From: Halomonas sp. BDJS001
GTDB taxonomy: Bacteria; Pseudomonadota; Gammaproteobacteria; Pseudomonadales; Halomonadaceae
Assembly: GCF_026104355.1 (NCBI RefSeq)
Contig: NZ_CP110535.1
Coordinates: 310,001-374,000, forward strand
DNA: 64,000 nt
Direction of reading: 5' to 3'
Made by a program: the position numbers and the translations under genes. Under the pieces are notes generated by a model, which worked only from the letters and a program-made list of their open reading frames with translations, was not told where the DNA came from and made no database searches. Below are positions 37,017-49,423 of the stretch, one piece after another. Numbering within the stretch: the first letter of the stretch is position 1; each line of letters opens with the position of its first letter.

Positions 37017-38951
37017 ATGGGACGTATAATTGGTATCGACCTGGGCACCACTAACTCTTGTGTGGCCGTGCTCGATGGTGACAGCGCTAAAGTTATCGAA
37101 AACGCCGAAGGCGGCCGTACGACGCCGTCTATCATCGCTTATACCGATGATGGTGAAACGCTGGTTGGTCAGGCGGCTAAGCGCCAAGCTGTGACTAACC
37201 CAGAAAACACTCTGTACGCCATCAAGCGTCTAATTGGCCGTCGCTTTAAAGACGACGTCGTCCAGAAAGACATCAAGATGGTGCCGTACAAAATCAGCGA
37301 GGCTGACAACGGTGACGCTTGGGTTGAAGTAAAAGGTAAAAAAATGGCACCGCCGCAGGTAAGCGCGGAAGTGCTGAAGAAAATGAAGAAGACCGCCGAA
37401 GACTACCTGGGCGAAGCGGTCACCGAAGCGGTCATTACCGTACCGGCCTACTTCAATGACAGCCAGCGTCAGGCAACCAAAGATGCTGGCCGCATTGCCG
37501 GTCTGGATGTTAAGCGCATCATCAACGAGCCGACCGCTGCTGCACTGGCTTACGGTATGGACAAAACCCGTGGCGACAAAACCATCGCGGTTTACGACCT
37601 GGGTGGCGGTACCTTCGATATCTCGATTATCGAAATTGCTGACGTTGACGGCGAAACCCAGTTTGAAGTGTTGGCCACCAACGGTGACACCTTCCTGGGC
37701 GGTGAAGACTTCGACCTGGCGCTGATCAACTACCTGGTTGACCAGTTTAAGTCTGATAGCGGCATTGACCTGTCCGGCGACAATCTGGCCATGCAGCGTC
37801 TCAAAGAAGCTGCTGAGAAAGCCAAGATTGAGCTCTCAAGTGCCCAGCAGACCGATGTGAACCTGCCGTACATCACCGCTGACAACACTGGCCCGAAACA
37901 CCTTAACGTTAAGGTGACCCGTGCCAAGCTGGAGTCGCTGGTAGAAGAGCTGGTTCAGCGCTCGCTTGAGCCGTGCAAAATGGCACTGAAAGACGCTGGC
38001 CTGTCTGCTTCTGAGATCGACGAGGTGATCCTGGTCGGTGGTCAGACGCGTATGCCGATGGTGCAGAAGAAAGCGGCTGACTTCTTCGGTAAAGAAGCAC
38101 GCAAAGACGTTAACCCGGACGAAGCCGTGGCTGTGGGTGCTGCGATTCAGGGTGGCGTACTTGGCGGTGACGTTAAAGACGTGCTGCTGCTCGACGTTAC
38201 CCCGCTTACCCTGGGTATTGAAACCCTGGGTGGCGTGATGACGCCGCTGATCGACAAGAACACCACCATCCCGACCAAGAAGACCCAAACCTTCTCAACT
38301 GCGGATGACAACCAGACGGCCGTGACCATTCACGTCGTCCAGGGTGAGCGCAAGCAGGTTGCGCAGAACAAATCGCTGGGTCGTTTTGACCTTGCCGATA
38401 TTCCGCCTGCACCGCGCGGTGTGCCGCAGATCGAAGTCGCCTTTGACCTGGATGCCAACGGTATTCTGAACGTATCGGCAAAAGATAAGGCGACGGGTAA
38501 AGAGCAGTCCATCATTATCAAGGCCTCAAGCGGTCTGTCGGACGAAGAGATCGAACAGATGGTTCGCGACGCGGAAGCCCACGCGGAAGAGGACAAAAAG
38601 TTCGAGGCTTTGGTACAGCTGCGTAACCAAGCCGATGGCATGATTCACGCCACACGCAAAACGTTGGAAGAGGCTGGTGATAAAGCCACTGACGACGAGA
38701 AGCAGGCGATTGAAACTGCCATCAGCGAGCTGGAAGAGGCCGTTAAAACAGACGACCAGGATGACATCCAGAAGAAGTTGGATGCATTGACCGAAGCCTC
38801 TGGCAAGCTTGCCCAGAAAATGTACGCCGAGCAGGCAGAAGCAGCGCAGCAAGAGGGCGGTGAAGGTGCCGAGAATGCCGGTGCCAAGCCTGAAGAAGAT
38901 GTGGTTGACGCCGAGTACGAAGAAGTCAACGACGATCAGAAAAAGCAGTAA
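37017..38951 (+). CDS. dnaK: Chaperone DnaK (Hsp70)
   Basis: A 644-residue Hsp70. The ATPase domain begins [20 protein letters not shown], with [14 protein letters not shown] and [11 protein letters not shown]; the substrate-binding domain contains [20 protein letters not shown]; the C-terminus ends in [10 protein letters not shown], a DnaK-type tail. It folds and protects proteins with DnaJ and GrpE. GAGGTATTGCT precedes the ATG. A hairpin between dnaK and dnaJ may lower dnaJ expression. Confidence 0.98.
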   Translation: MGRIIGIDLGTTNSCVAVLDGDSAKVIENAEGGRTTPSIIAYTDDGETLVGQAAKRQAVTNPENTLYAIKRLIGRRFKDDVVQKDIKMVPYKISEADNGDAWVEVKGKKMAPPQVSAEVLKKMKKTAEDYLGEAVTEAVITVPAYFNDSQRQATKDAGRIAGLDVKRIINEPTAAALAYGMDKTRGDKTIAVYDLGGGTFDISIIEIADVDGETQFEVLATNGDTFLGGEDFDLALINYLVDQFKSDSGIDLSGDNLAMQRLKEAAEKAKIELSSAQQTDVNLPYITADNTGPKHLNVKVTRAKLESLVEELVQRSLEPCKMALKDAGLSASEIDEVILVGGQTRMPMVQKKAADFFGKEARKDVNPDEAVAVGAAIQGGVLGGDVKDVLLLDVTPLTLGIETLGGVMTPLIDKNTTIPTKKTQTFSTADDNQTAVTIHVVQGERKQVAQNKSLGRFDLADIPPAPRGVPQIEVAFDLDANGILNVSAKDKATGKEQSIIIKASSGLSDEEIEQMVRDAEAHAEEDKKFEALVQLRNQADGMIHATRKTLEEAGDKATDDEKQAIETAISELEEAVKTDDQDDIQKKLDALTEASGKLAQKMYAEQAEAAQQEGGEGAENAGAKPEEDVVDAEYEEVNDDQKKQ

Positions 38952-38978
38952 CATCCTCTTTCTGCCAAGGAACGCGGT

Positions 38979-39002
38979 AACGCGGGAGCTTACTCCCGCG
39001 TT
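38979..39002 (+). terminator. Hairpin between dnaK and dnaJ
   Basis: AACGCGGGAG-CTTA-CTCCCGCGTT is a perfect 10-bp stem with a 4-base loop, followed by GCTGTTT rather than a clear T-run. It may act as a partial terminator or mRNA stabiliser that lets dnaK be made in excess over dnaJ. Confidence 0.6.
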
Positions 39003-39115
39003 GCTGTTTCCGGGATAAAGACGCACGTAATTAGGTATTTAGCTAAGTACGTAGCTAAATGTGTATGTCGCTAAAGTGCAGTTGAGTGCGTAGCTAACCA
39101 GGAGGCGTAGGGCCC

Positions 39116-40261
39116 ATGTCCAAACGCGATTATTACGAAGTCCTGGGTGTCGAAAAAGGGGCCGATCAGAAAGAGATCAAGAAGGCCTATCGCCGTCTGG
39201 CGCAAAAATTCCACCCTGATCGAAACCCGGACGATAAAACCTCTGCGGAAAAATTCCGCGAAGTGTCCGAAGCGTATGAAGTGCTTAGTGACGGCGAAAA
39301 GCGCGCTGCCTATGACCAGTTCGGCCATGCAGGCGTTGATGGCCAAGGTGGTGGCGGTGGCTTCGGCGGCGCAGGCGCTGGCGATTTCAGCGACATTTTT
39401 GGCGATGTGTTTGGCGATATTTTTGGCGGAGGTGGTGGTCGCCGCCGTGGGCCCAATGCCCCGGCACGTGGCTCCGACCTGCGCTATAACCTAGAACTGG
39501 ATCTAGAGAACGCCGTTTCAGGCACCACGGTGGATATTCGCGTGCCGCGGCATATCGAGTGTGACCGCTGCGATGGCGGTGGCGCCGAGCCAGGCTCCTC
39601 GAAAGAGACCTGCCCGACCTGTCACGGCCACGGCCAAGTGCGTATGCAGCAGGGCTTTTTCGCCGTGCAGCAAACTTGCCCGACCTGTCATGGCTCTGGC
39701 CAGCACATCAAAGTGCCCTGCCATAAGTGTAATGGCGAAGGTCGCGTACGCGAGACGCGCACGCTGTCCGTTAAGATTCCGCCTGGCGTCGATACCGGTG
39801 ATCGTATTCGCCTGAATGGCGAAGGCGAAAGCGGCGTGAACGGTGGTCCGCCAGGGGATCTGTATGTGCAGGTGGCCATTAAGCCGCACCACATTTTCCA
39901 GCGTGACGGTAAGCACCTGCAGTGCGAAGTGCCAATCAACTTTGTCGACGCAGCGCTAGGCGGCGAACTTGAAGTGCCGACGCTCGACGGCCGCGTGAAG
40001 CTGAAGATTCCGCCGGAAACCCAGACCGGCAAGCTGTTCCGCCTGCGCGGTAAAGGCGTGAAACCTGTACGCGGTGGTATGCCCGGCGACCTGCTGTGCA
40101 AAGTGGTCGTGGAAACCCCCGTCAAGCTTAACGACGAGCAGCGCGACCTACTGCGCCAGCTCCAGAAGAGCTTCGACGACAGCAACAGCCACAACCACTC
40201 GCCGAAGAAAACCGGCTTCTTCGACAGCGTGAAGAGCTTCTTTGAAGATATGAAGCCGTAA
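39116..40261 (+). CDS. dnaJ: Chaperone DnaJ (Hsp40)
   Basis: A 381-residue type I Hsp40. The J domain has the HPD motif ([10 protein letters not shown]), a Gly/Phe-rich stretch follows ([14 protein letters not shown]), and four zinc-binding repeats are present: [24 protein letters not shown] and CHKCNGEG. It delivers unfolded clients to DnaK and triggers ATP hydrolysis. CAGGAGGC lies before the ATG. Confidence 0.98.
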   Translation: MSKRDYYEVLGVEKGADQKEIKKAYRRLAQKFHPDRNPDDKTSAEKFREVSEAYEVLSDGEKRAAYDQFGHAGVDGQGGGGGFGGAGAGDFSDIFGDVFGDIFGGGGGRRRGPNAPARGSDLRYNLELDLENAVSGTTVDIRVPRHIECDRCDGGGAEPGSSKETCPTCHGHGQVRMQQGFFAVQQTCPTCHGSGQHIKVPCHKCNGEGRVRETRTLSVKIPPGVDTGDRIRLNGEGESGVNGGPPGDLYVQVAIKPHHIFQRDGKHLQCEVPINFVDAALGGELEVPTLDGRVKLKIPPETQTGKLFRLRGKGVKPVRGGMPGDLLCKVVVETPVKLNDEQRDLLRQLQKSFDDSNSHNHSPKKTGFFDSVKSFFEDMKP

Positions 40262-40297
40262 AGCTGTAATAATGGTAAGCAGTTAGTTGTTTTGTTC

Positions 40298-40325
40298 AAA
40301 AACCCTCGGTTCGCCGGGGGTTTTT
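40298..40325 (+). terminator. Intrinsic terminator of dnaJ
   Basis: AAAAACCCTCGG-TTCG-CCGGGGGTTTTT: a 12-pair stem with a stable TTCG loop (one G-U) and a T-run. Confidence 0.9.
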
Positions 40326-40337
40326 GCTATTTAGGGG

Positions 40338-41249
40338 ATGCGGCGCGCGATGGATAACCTTCAGGATAAGCCCATAAAGGGAATTGGGTTGCGGATACTG
40401 TCAGGTGCCCTGTTTACCGGCATGCTGGTGTGTATTAAAGCCGTCAGTGACGAAGTGCCAGTGGGGCAGTCGATATTTTTTCGTTCGCTGTTTGCCCTCT
40501 TCCCGATCGTCATCTTTTTAATGCTCCGCCAGGAGTTTCCCAAAGCGTTGGCTACCCGCCGACCACTGGGTCATTTATTGCGCTCTGGATTGGGCGCGGC
40601 GGCGATGTTCTTCTCGTTTTCTGCCGTGGCGTTCTTGCCGGTGGCTGAGGCGACGCTGTTGATTCAGCTGGCGCCAGTGTTAATGGCGATAGGTGGCGTG
40701 CTGCTTCTGGGCGAAAAGTTCTCCTTCTATCGTGCTGGCGCTGTTGTGCTGGCCCTTGCGGGTATGGCTGTGCTGGTGTTCCCTGGGCTTAACTCAAGCG
40801 AAAGCGATGGGCGGCTGCTGGGGTATGTGCTGGGGACGCTTGGGGCGCTATTGACCGCCGGAGCGCTGCTGACCGTTCGGCGTATCTCACGCACCGAAAC
40901 CGCCGGTTCTATAGCCTTCTACTTTATCGTAGTGGCAGCGCTAGCCGGGCTGGCAACGCTGCCGCTGGGTTGGGCCTCGCTTAATCACACCCAGTTTGCG
41001 CTTTTGGTGCTTTCGGGTTTGTTTGGCGGGGCGGGGCACATCGCCATGACGCTGGCGTTTCGCTATGCCGAAGTCTCTCGGCTGGCTCCCTTTGAGTATG
41101 TGGCGCTGGTCTGGCCTGTGATTGCCGATTGGGTGCTGTTTGGCATACCGGTCTCCAGTGGCTTCCTGCTCGCGCTACCGCTTATGTTGTCAGGGGTGGC
41201 ACTTGCGGCGATGGAGGGGCGACGGCTTAAATGGCTATTTAGTCGATAA
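40338..41249 (+). CDS. EamA/DMT family transporter
   Basis: A 303-residue inner-membrane protein with about 10 hydrophobic helices in two EamA halves (LSGALFTGMLVCIKAVSDEVPVGQ; LGTLGALLTAGALLTVRRIS). The family exports metabolites, amino acids or drugs; substrate unknown. The start could be ATG 40338 or ATG 40350, neither with a good ribosome site. It follows the dnaJ terminator and is read separately from the chaperones. Confidence 0.85.
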   Translation: MRRAMDNLQDKPIKGIGLRILSGALFTGMLVCIKAVSDEVPVGQSIFFRSLFALFPIVIFLMLRQEFPKALATRRPLGHLLRSGLGAAAMFFSFSAVAFLPVAEATLLIQLAPVLMAIGGVLLLGEKFSFYRAGAVVLALAGMAVLVFPGLNSSESDGRLLGYVLGTLGALLTAGALLTVRRISRTETAGSIAFYFIVVAALAGLATLPLGWASLNHTQFALLVLSGLFGGAGHIAMTLAFRYAEVSRLAPFEYVALVWPVIADWVLFGIPVSSGFLLALPLMLSGVALAAMEGRRLKWLFSR

Positions 41250-41365
41250 GCTGCAGCTGCGCGGAAACGTGCCGTTCCAGTCTATTGCCAATCGCTGCTT
41301 GGTGCTGGTCACTGCGGGCATTACGCTGGTAGGTATTTTATGAATGCTTTTCTGGAGGAGTCATC

Positions 41366-42534
<1,169 letters not shown>

Positions 42535-42586
42535 CGGGGCGATTGATAGCGCCCTAGCTTTTTAACCAGCAGGCTAAGGCGCTTCT

Positions 42587-43993
42587 TCAAAATAGGCTGG
42601 GCTGCCGTGCCTTTTGCTGCCGCTCGAAGGCGTGGCGCCACTCGTAGTGAGAGGTCTCCCGGTAGCGTGAGAACTTAAAATCCTCAGGCGGTGCCGTTGC
42701 GCTGTTGGCGAGCAGGTCTTTCACCAGCTTGCCGACCGCGTAACCTAAGCTGGCGGGAACCGCATTGCCCACCTGTTTATACTGTTGCACCAACGGCCCC
42801 GCCAATTGCCAGCTATCGGGAAACTCCTGGATGCGTTTGTACTCTTCTATGGATAAGGGGCGGTCTTCTTCTGGATGGGCCAGATCTGTCGCAGGCATGG
42901 CGGGGTGGGTCACCAGGGTGGGAGAGGGTTTATCCCAGCTTAGGCGCCTTAAAAAGCCGGTTTTGCCACCGCCGGAAAAAAAGGATTTACCCAATGCTTC
43001 TTGCTGCAAAGTGAGGGGCAACGCGCGCCAATTCTGCCCAGCTTTCAGCTGACGATAATACTTTAAGCGTTTTTCTGGAAAGTTAAGGTGGGTGTGGCTT
43101 TGTAGACCCGTGACCGCCTCTTTGAAGGTTTTCCACTTAGGTAACCCATGGCTGCCGTGCTCAGAGTGGGTTGGCTGCAAAAAGGGTGCTGCGCTGCCAT
43201 CCCGTGAGCAGATGATGATGACTCTTTCACGGGTTTGCGGGGTGCCAAAGTTCGCCGAGTTATACAGATTAAAGCTGCATGAGTAACCGGCTTTCTGCAG
43301 TAGGCAGAGCACGAAATTAAGCGCTCCACCTTTCATCTCGTCCAGTGAGAGGTCGGGGAAGCCAGGGCCGCGCTGGCTATGGGGACGGTGATCCATCGGG
43401 CAGGAGAGTAGCCCGCGCACATTCTCAATGACCAGAAAGCGTGGCTGTAGCTCGATGGCGAGATCGATAAACTTTAGGAAGGCGTTGCCGCGATCATCGT
43501 TAAAGGCTTTTCGTTTGCCTGCGGTGCTAAACGCCTGGCAGGGCGGGCCGCCAACCATCAAGTCAATACTCGTTGCATCGAGCTGCGCCGCGGCTAAAAT
43601 TTGTGCGGCTGTGTAATCATTGATGTCGCCGAGTAAGGCTGTATTGGGGCGATTGAGCAGAATCGTTTGACGGCAGTATTTGTCGAATTCGCAGGCCAGA
43701 CGAATATCAAATCCTGCGGCTTCAATGCCTAAATCCAACCCCATGGCACCGGAAAAAAAGCTCAAGGCGACTGGCTTATCCATGTTGGCGGAAGTGTCAA
43801 AGTAGGCGGGGTGATCCTGTGCGATGCGCTGCTCGGCTTCCTGCTGATACCGTTGGACGCTTTCAGCATCGACCACCCAGGTGCTGCCGATTCTTTCTGC
43901 CCTTAGTGTCTGTTTCCGGCAAAGGGATCTAGCGTGCTGGGGGCTTACTCCAAGCATTAACGCGGCATCTTCGATGCTGATGTGGGTACTCAC
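42587..43993 (-). CDS. DNA (cytosine-5-)-methyltransferase with N-terminal helix-turn-helix
   Basis: A 468-residue C5-methyltransferase. Residues 1-45 resemble an excisionase/MerR-like helix-turn-helix (ISIEDAALMLGVSPQHARSLC). The catalytic domain has motif I (ALSFFSGAMGLDLGIEAAGF), motif IV PPCQAFS with catalytic Cys152, motif VI ENVRG, motif VIII-like TPQTRERV and motif X GNAVPASLG. It methylates cytosine in an unknown target. No cognate restriction endonuclease or Vsr gene is next to it. It points against dapB and carA, looking like an insertion in a core gene pair. Confidence 0.92.
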   Translation of the reverse strand: MSTHISIEDAALMLGVSPQHARSLCRKQTLRAERIGSTWVVDAESVQRYQQEAEQRIAQDHPAYFDTSANMDKPVALSFFSGAMGLDLGIEAAGFDIRLACEFDKYCRQTILLNRPNTALLGDINDYTAAQILAAAQLDATSIDLMVGGPPCQAFSTAGKRKAFNDDRGNAFLKFIDLAIELQPRFLVIENVRGLLSCPMDHRPHSQRGPGFPDLSLDEMKGGALNFVLCLLQKAGYSCSFNLYNSANFGTPQTRERVIIICSRDGSAAPFLQPTHSEHGSHGLPKWKTFKEAVTGLQSHTHLNFPEKRLKYYRQLKAGQNWRALPLTLQQEALGKSFFSGGGKTGFLRRLSWDKPSPTLVTHPAMPATDLAHPEEDRPLSIEEYKRIQEFPDSWQLAGPLVQQYKQVGNAVPASLGYAVGKLVKDLLANSATAPPEDFKFSRYRETSHYEWRHAFERQQKARQPSLF

Positions 43994-44396
43994 TCGTGTT
44001 TCCCTTGCGAAACCTTAGGCAGGTACCCATGTTCAACGTCTGACCAGTGAGTGTCAACATGCGCTTTAGGGGGTAGTCTTGGGGCGAGAATTCCTGTAAC
44101 ATTTCAAAAATTTTGGCCGGGTGGCCTGGAAATCCTAGACGGCGCGCTTGTTGCGTTGGCCAGCCCAAAGCCTGCCCCGAGCCCGCTAGCAGTTTTGATG
44201 GTTAGCGAGCGGCTCTGAAGGGCATCGAACAACAAGCGGGATGAAACCGATTCTTTTTATCGGCTTCGTCCCGCTTTTTTACGACCCCAGTTTTACTAGT
44301 GATAGATGTTATTGGCGATAGTTTTACGTCGTGGATAATCAAGAAATTGCTGAGCCTGCGCCCCACAGGCTCCCACCAGCATGGGAGGATCTTGTT
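43994..44396 (+). promoter_or_regulatory. Upstream region of the methyltransferase and carA, including a leader with hairpin
   Basis: A 403-base divergent gap without a supported protein. It must hold promoters for both flanking genes. The main structure is the strong hairpin with T-run at 44234-44280; no leader peptide with clear arginine or pyrimidine codon bias could be identified. Confidence 0.5.
44234..44280 (+). terminator. Strong intrinsic terminator in the carA leader (attenuator candidate)
   Basis: An 18-pair stem (44234-44251 with 44259-44276, one A-C mismatch and one G-U) followed by six T. It points toward carA, 117 bases before its start, and no gene upstream of it on the plus strand could need it. 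It may therefore attenuate carAB, end a small RNA, or be a leftover from the former dapB end. Confidence 0.75.
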
Positions 44397-45557
44397 TTGA
44401 ATAACCCCGCATTGAGCAAACCCGCAATATTGGCCCTGGAAGATGGCAGCGTGTTCCACGGTATCGCCATTGGCGCGGACGGACTAACCAGTGGTGAGGT
44501 GGTGTTCAATACGGCCATGACCGGCTATCAAGAAATCCTCACCGACCCCTCCTACACCCGCCAAATCGTTACCCTCACCTATCCCCATATTGGCAATACC
44601 GGCATTAACGCTGAAGACATTGAGTCCGCTTCTATTGCCGCAGCTGGCTTGGTGATTCGCGATCTGCCACTTATGGCCAGCAGCTTCCGCTCTGAGCAGT
44701 CGCTGTCGGACTACCTGAAAAGCCAGAACGTGCTGGGCATTGCCGATATTGATACCCGCCGCCTAACGCGCATTTTGCGCGATAAGGGCGCTCAGAACGG
44801 GGCGATTCTGGCCGGTGCCGACGCTGAGGGCGATGATGCGGTGGCGCGGGCGCTGGAAGCCGCCAAGGCATTCCCAGGCCTGAAGGGCATGGATCTAGCC
44901 AAAGAGGTGTCATGTAAAGAGGCTTACCAGTGGTCGGAAGGTGAGTGGACGTTGGGTGAAGGCTACGCCGATGCGACTAAAAGCGAGCGCCCCTACCATG
45001 TGGTGGCGTACGACTATGGGGTGAAATTCAACATCCTGCGCATGCTGGCCGCTCGTGGCTGCCGCCTGACGGTGGTACCCGCACAAACACCTGCTGCTGA
45101 GGTGCTGGCGATGAACCCGGATGGCATCTTTTTAGCCAACGGCCCAGGAGACCCGGAGCCCTGTGATTACGCGATTAAAGCTATCCAGGAAGTACTGGAA
45201 ACCGATATTCCGGTGTTTGGTATCTGCCTGGGCCACCAGCTGCTGGCGCTGGCTTCCGGTGCGAAGACAGTCAAGATGAGCCACGGCCACCACGGTGCCA
45301 ATCACCCGGTACAGGATCTGGACACTGGCACGGTGATGATCACCAGCCAGAACCACGGCTTTGCGGCAGACGAAACGACCCTGCCTGCCAATCTGCGCGC
45401 AACGCACCGCTCGCTGTTCGACGGCACCTTGCAAGGGATTGAGCGCACTGACCGACCGGCGTTCAGCTTTCAGGGCCACCCGGAAGCGAGCCCAGGCCCG
45501 CGGGATGTGGCACCGCTGTTTGATCGCTTCGTCGCGATGATGCAGACCCGAAGCTAG
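44397..45557 (+). CDS. carA: Carbamoyl-phosphate synthase small subunit
   Basis: A 386-residue glutaminase subunit. It has [16 protein letters not shown] at the N-terminus, the [12 protein letters not shown] loop and the glutamine amidotransferase nucleophile in [13 protein letters not shown] (Cys near 277), with [11 protein letters not shown] for the His-Glu pair. It hydrolyses glutamine and passes ammonia to CarB. The TTG at 44397 is chosen because GGGAGGA lies just before it and the family N-terminus starts there; a GTG at 44331 would add 22 unrelated residues. Confidence 0.96.
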   Translation: MNNPALSKPAILALEDGSVFHGIAIGADGLTSGEVVFNTAMTGYQEILTDPSYTRQIVTLTYPHIGNTGINAEDIESASIAAAGLVIRDLPLMASSFRSEQSLSDYLKSQNVLGIADIDTRRLTRILRDKGAQNGAILAGADAEGDDAVARALEAAKAFPGLKGMDLAKEVSCKEAYQWSEGEWTLGEGYADATKSERPYHVVAYDYGVKFNILRMLAARGCRLTVVPAQTPAAEVLAMNPDGIFLANGPGDPEPCDYAIKAIQEVLETDIPVFGICLGHQLLALASGAKTVKMSHGHHGANHPVQDLDTGTVMITSQNHGFAADETTLPANLRATHRSLFDGTLQGIERTDRPAFSFQGHPEASPGPRDVAPLFDRFVAMMQTRS

Positions 45558-45628
45558 CGCATTGCGCTGTCAGATCGCCTTATCGTCATTTTTTGTCGCT
45601 CATCGTCACCAATTTTGCGGGAACCGTT

Positions 45629-48600
45629 ATGCCTAAGCGTACCGACATCAACTCTATTTTGATCATTGGCGCTGGCCCGATTGTGATCGGCCAGGCCTGC
45701 GAATTCGACTACTCCGGCGCCCAAGCGTGTAAAGCGCTGCGCGAGGAGGGTTACCGGGTGATTTTGGTTAACTCCAACCCTGCCACCATCATGACCGACC
45801 CGGCCATGGCCGATGCCACCTACATCGAGCCGATCACTTGGCAGGCGGTGGAAAAGATCATCGAAGCTGAGCGCCCGGATGCGGTTCTGCCCACTATGGG
45901 TGGCCAGACAGCGCTCAACTGCGCTCTGGAGCTAGAGAAGCATGGCGTGCTGGAGAAGTTCGGCGTCGAGATGATCGGTGCCAACGCCGATGCGATTAAC
46001 ATGGCCGAAGACCGCGATCTGTTCGATCAGGCTATGAAGCGTATTGGCTTGGAGTGCCCGAAAGCGAAAGTGGCCCACACCATGGATGAGGCGTGGGAGA
46101 TTCAGGCTGAGCTTGGTTTCCCGACCATTATTCGTCCCTCCTACACCATGGGCGGCTCCGGCGGCGGCGTGGCGTACAACAAAGAAGAGTTCGAAGAGAT
46201 CTGCACCCGCGGTTTTGAGCTCTCCAACAACCACGAGCTGCTCATTGATGAGTCGCTGCTGGGTTGGAAAGAGTACGAGATGGAAGTTGTGCGTGATAAG
46301 AACGACAACTGCATCATCGTCTGCGCGATTGAGAACTTCGACCCCATGGGGGTTCACACCGGTGACTCCATTACCGTGGCTCCGGCGCAAACGCTGACCG
46401 ATAAAGAGTATCAGATCATGCGTGACGCCAGCCTCGCGGTACTGCGCGAGATTGGTGTCGAAACCGGTGGTTCTAACGTCCAGTTTGGCATGGATCCCAA
46501 GACCGGTCGTTTGGTGGTTATCGAGATGAACCCAAGGGTGTCGCGTTCCTCGGCGCTGGCCTCTAAAGCGACTGGCTTCCCGATTGCCAAGATCGCCGCC
46601 AAGCTGGCGGTGGGCTATACCCTGGATGAGCTGCAGAACGATATTACCGGTGGCCGCACCCCGGCGTCGTTTGAGCCGTCTATCGATTACGTGGTGACCA
46701 AGATTCCACGCTTCACCTTCGAGAAGTTTCCTCAGGCCAATGACCGCCTGACGACGCAGATGAAGTCGGTGGGCGAGGTGATGGCCATTGGTCGCACCTT
46801 CCAGGAGTCGCTGCAGAAAGCCCTGCGCGGCATGGAAACCGGCAACGACGGCCTTGATCCGGTGATTACCGACTTTACGCCCGACAACATGGCGATTATC
46901 CAGGGTGAGCTACAGGCCGCCGGTGCCGAGCGCATTTTCTATGTGGCGGATGCCATGCGTTCAGGCATGAGCGTTGAGGACGTCTTTGCACTGACCAATA
47001 TCGACCCTTGGTTCCTGGTGCAGTTGGAAGATCTGGTGCTCACCGAAAACAGCGTCGCCAAACGCACGCTGGGCGATTTCTCAGCCCGTGAGCTCTATCA
47101 GCTCAAGCGCAAAGGCTTCGGCGATGCGCGCCTGGCCAAGCTGCTGAACGTGACTGAAAAAGAGTTTCGTCAGACCCGCCAGGCCGCCGGTATTCGCCCG
47201 GTCTATAAGCGCGTTGATACCTGTGCGGCGGAATTCGCCTCGGATACCGCCTATATGTACTCCACTTACGAAGAGGAGTGCGAAGCGGATGTCTCTGATC
47301 GCCAGAAGATCATGGTACTGGGCGGTGGTCCCAACCGGATCGGCCAGGGGATCGAGTTTGACTACTGCTGCGTTCACGCCGCCTTCGCCATGCGCGACGA
47401 CGGCTATGAAACCATCATGGTCAACTGCAACCCGGAAACCGTCTCTACCGATTACGATACTTCTGATCGTCTCTACTTTGAGCCGGTAACGCTGGAAGAC
47501 GTGCTGGAGATCGCCGACAAAGAGAAGCCGGTAGGCGTGATCGTTCAGTTCGGTGGTCAAACGCCGCTGAAACTGGCCCGTGAGCTGGAGGCCGCCGGTG
47601 TGCCGATTATTGGCACCACGCCGGATGCCATCGACCGCGCTGAAGATCGTGAGCGCTTCCAGGTAATGATCGACAAGCTGGGCCTGAAGCAGCCGCCCAA
47701 TGCCACCGCGCGCAGCTTTGCGGAAGCCTTCGATAAAGCCGAGGCGATTGGCTACCCGCTGGTGGTGCGCCCCAGCTACGTGCTGGGTGGCCGGGCCATG
47801 GAGATCGTCTACGACGCCTCCGAGCTTGAGAATTACATGACCCACGCGGTGAAAGTCTCCAACGACTCGCCGGTGCTGCTGGATCACTTCCTGAGTGCCG
47901 CGATCGAGATCGATATCGATGCAGTATCGGATGGTCAGCAGGTCGTGATTGGCGGCATTATGCAGCACGTAGAGCAAGCGGGCGTTCACTCCGGCGACTC
48001 CGCCTGCGCGTTGCCACCTTACTCGCTGCCTGCGGATGTGCAGGACGAGATGCGCCATCAGGTCAAGCAGATGGCCGTTGAGTTGGGCGTGAAAGGCTTA
48101 ATGAACGTTCAGCTCGCTTGGCAGGATGGCGAGATCTATGTGATTGAGGTCAACCCACGTGCCTCGCGTACGGTGCCGTTTGTCTCCAAGTGTATCGGCA
48201 CTTCGCTGGCGCAGATTGCCGCTCGCTGCATGGCCGGTAAAACCCTGGCTGAGCAGGGCTTTGAGAAGGAGGTCGTGCCGCACTTCTATAGTGTTAAAGA
48301 GGCGGTCTTCCCGTTTAATAAATTCCCCGGTGTCGATCCGATTCTGTCGCCGGAAATGAAGTCTACCGGCGAAGTAATGGGATCCGGTGATACCTTCGCA
48401 GAGGCCTTCTTTAAAGCCCAGCTGGGCGCTGGTGAGGCGATTCCTGCGCTGACGGGGGAGCGTAAGGCGTTCCTCTCTGTGCGCGAGCCGGATAAGACGG
48501 GGATTATCGAAGTGGGTCGTTCTCTGTTAGCATTAGGCTTTACGCTATGTGCAACACGGGGAACAGCGGCTGCTTTGGAAGCTGCCGGGCTTGCCGTTGA

Positions 48601-48859
48601 GCACGTCAATAAAGTCTACGAAGGTCGTCCCCATATCGTCGATCTGCTTAAGAACGACGAAATCGCCTACATTGTGAACACTACTGAAGGTCGTCAGGCT
48701 ATTAACGACTCTTCGGTCATTCGCCGTACTGCTCTCTCGCGCAAGGTGCCCTATGCGACCACCTTGGCGGGCGCTAATGCTGTTTGCATGGCGCTTGAGT
48801 ACGGTAGGGAGATTACGGTGCGGCGCCTTCAGGATCTGCATGCAGGAGCAAGTCAATGA
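45629..48859 (+). CDS. carB: Carbamoyl-phosphate synthase large subunit
   Basis: A 1076-residue enzyme. Two homologous ATP-grasp halves are visible, each with a glycine-rich start ([41 protein letters not shown]). The C-terminal methylglyoxal-synthase-like domain (allosteric, [24 protein letters not shown]) follows. It makes carbamoyl phosphate for arginine and pyrimidines. The ATG at 45629 matches the family start ([14 protein letters not shown]). It overlaps greA by four bases (ATGA). Confidence 0.98.
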   Translation: MPKRTDINSILIIGAGPIVIGQACEFDYSGAQACKALREEGYRVILVNSNPATIMTDPAMADATYIEPITWQAVEKIIEAERPDAVLPTMGGQTALNCALELEKHGVLEKFGVEMIGANADAINMAEDRDLFDQAMKRIGLECPKAKVAHTMDEAWEIQAELGFPTIIRPSYTMGGSGGGVAYNKEEFEEICTRGFELSNNHELLIDESLLGWKEYEMEVVRDKNDNCIIVCAIENFDPMGVHTGDSITVAPAQTLTDKEYQIMRDASLAVLREIGVETGGSNVQFGMDPKTGRLVVIEMNPRVSRSSALASKATGFPIAKIAAKLAVGYTLDELQNDITGGRTPASFEPSIDYVVTKIPRFTFEKFPQANDRLTTQMKSVGEVMAIGRTFQESLQKALRGMETGNDGLDPVITDFTPDNMAIIQGELQAAGAERIFYVADAMRSGMSVEDVFALTNIDPWFLVQLEDLVLTENSVAKRTLGDFSARELYQLKRKGFGDARLAKLLNVTEKEFRQTRQAAGIRPVYKRVDTCAAEFASDTAYMYSTYEEECEADVSDRQKIMVLGGGPNRIGQGIEFDYCCVHAAFAMRDDGYETIMVNCNPETVSTDYDTSDRLYFEPVTLEDVLEIADKEKPVGVIVQFGGQTPLKLARELEAAGVPIIGTTPDAIDRAEDRERFQVMIDKLGLKQPPNATARSFAEAFDKAEAIGYPLVVRPSYVLGGRAMEIVYDASELENYMTHAVKVSNDSPVLLDHFLSAAIEIDIDAVSDGQQVVIGGIMQHVEQAGVHSGDSACALPPYSLPADVQDEMRHQVKQMAVELGVKGLMNVQLAWQDGEIYVIEVNPRASRTVPFVSKCIGTSLAQIAARCMAGKTLAEQGFEKEVVPHFYSVKEAVFPFNKFPGVDPILSPEMKSTGEVMGSGDTFAEAFFKAQLGAGEAIPALTGERKAFLSVREPDKTGIIEVGRSLLALGFTLCATRGTAAALEAAGLAVEHVNKVYEGRPHIVDLLKNDEIAYIVNTTEGRQAINDSSVIRRTALSRKVPYATTLAGANAVCMALEYGREITVRRLQDLHAGASQ

Positions 48860-49332
48860 ACAAGGTCCCGATGACAGTTGCGGGAGAAAGAAGCCTTCGT
48901 GAAGAGCTCGACCACCTTAAAAGCGAAGCTCGTCCGCAGGTGATCGCGGCCATCGCCGAAGCGCGGGAGCACGGCGATCTTAAAGAAAACGCCGAGTACC
49001 ACGCCGCTCGCGAGCAGCAAGGATTCATCGAAGGGCGCATTCAGGAGATCGAAAGTAAGCTCTCCGTTGCGCAAGTGATTGATGTCACTAAGCTGCCGAA
49101 AACCGGCAAAGTGATTTTTGGTGTGACCGTGTCCCTGATGAACCTGGATACCGATGCAGAGGTGACTTATCGCATCGTCGGTGAAGATGAGGCCGATATT
49201 AAGTCTGGTCGCATCTCGGTCACCTCTCCGATTGCCCGTGCCCTGATCGGCAAAGAGGAGGGTGATGTCGTGGTGGTCAAAACCCCCGGCGGTGATGTGG
49301 AGTACGAAGTAGGTAGCGTCGAGCACGTGTAA
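48856..49332 (+). CDS. greA: Transcription elongation factor GreA
   Basis: A 158-residue protein with an N-terminal coiled coil ([40 protein letters not shown], split here by domain) and an FKBP-like C-terminal domain ([20 protein letters not shown]). It rescues backtracked RNA polymerase by stimulating transcript cleavage. It is translationally coupled to carB and is followed by a strong terminator. Confidence 0.97.
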   Translation: MNKVPMTVAGERSLREELDHLKSEARPQVIAAIAEAREHGDLKENAEYHAAREQQGFIEGRIQEIESKLSVAQVIDVTKLPKTGKVIFGVTVSLMNLDTDAEVTYRIVGEDEADIKSGRISVTSPIARALIGKEEGDVVVVKTPGGDVEYEVGSVEHV

Positions 49333-49336
49333 TAAA

Positions 49337-49383
49337 AAAACGCCCCTTCAATTGACCCAATGGGTTGGTTGAAGGGGCGTTTT
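49337..49383. terminator. Bidirectional terminator between greA and yhbY
   Basis: AAAACGCCCCTTCAA (49337-49351) pairs with TTGAAGGGGCGTTTT (49369-49383), a perfect 15-bp stem. There are T-runs on both strands, so it can serve greA and the convergent yhbY. Confidence 0.9.
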
Positions 49384-49423
49384 CGTGAGGCGAGACGTTA
49401 TTGGCCCGCGTTTCATTTAACGC

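Noticed and set aside
44331-44396. GTG start of carA at 44331
   Set aside because: The 22 extra residues are not family-like, while GGGAGGA sits just before the TTG at 44397.
47081-48058. A 325-codon minus-strand frame opposite carB
   Set aside because: It lies wholly inside a strongly conserved gene, reflects codon bias and has no recognisable domain.
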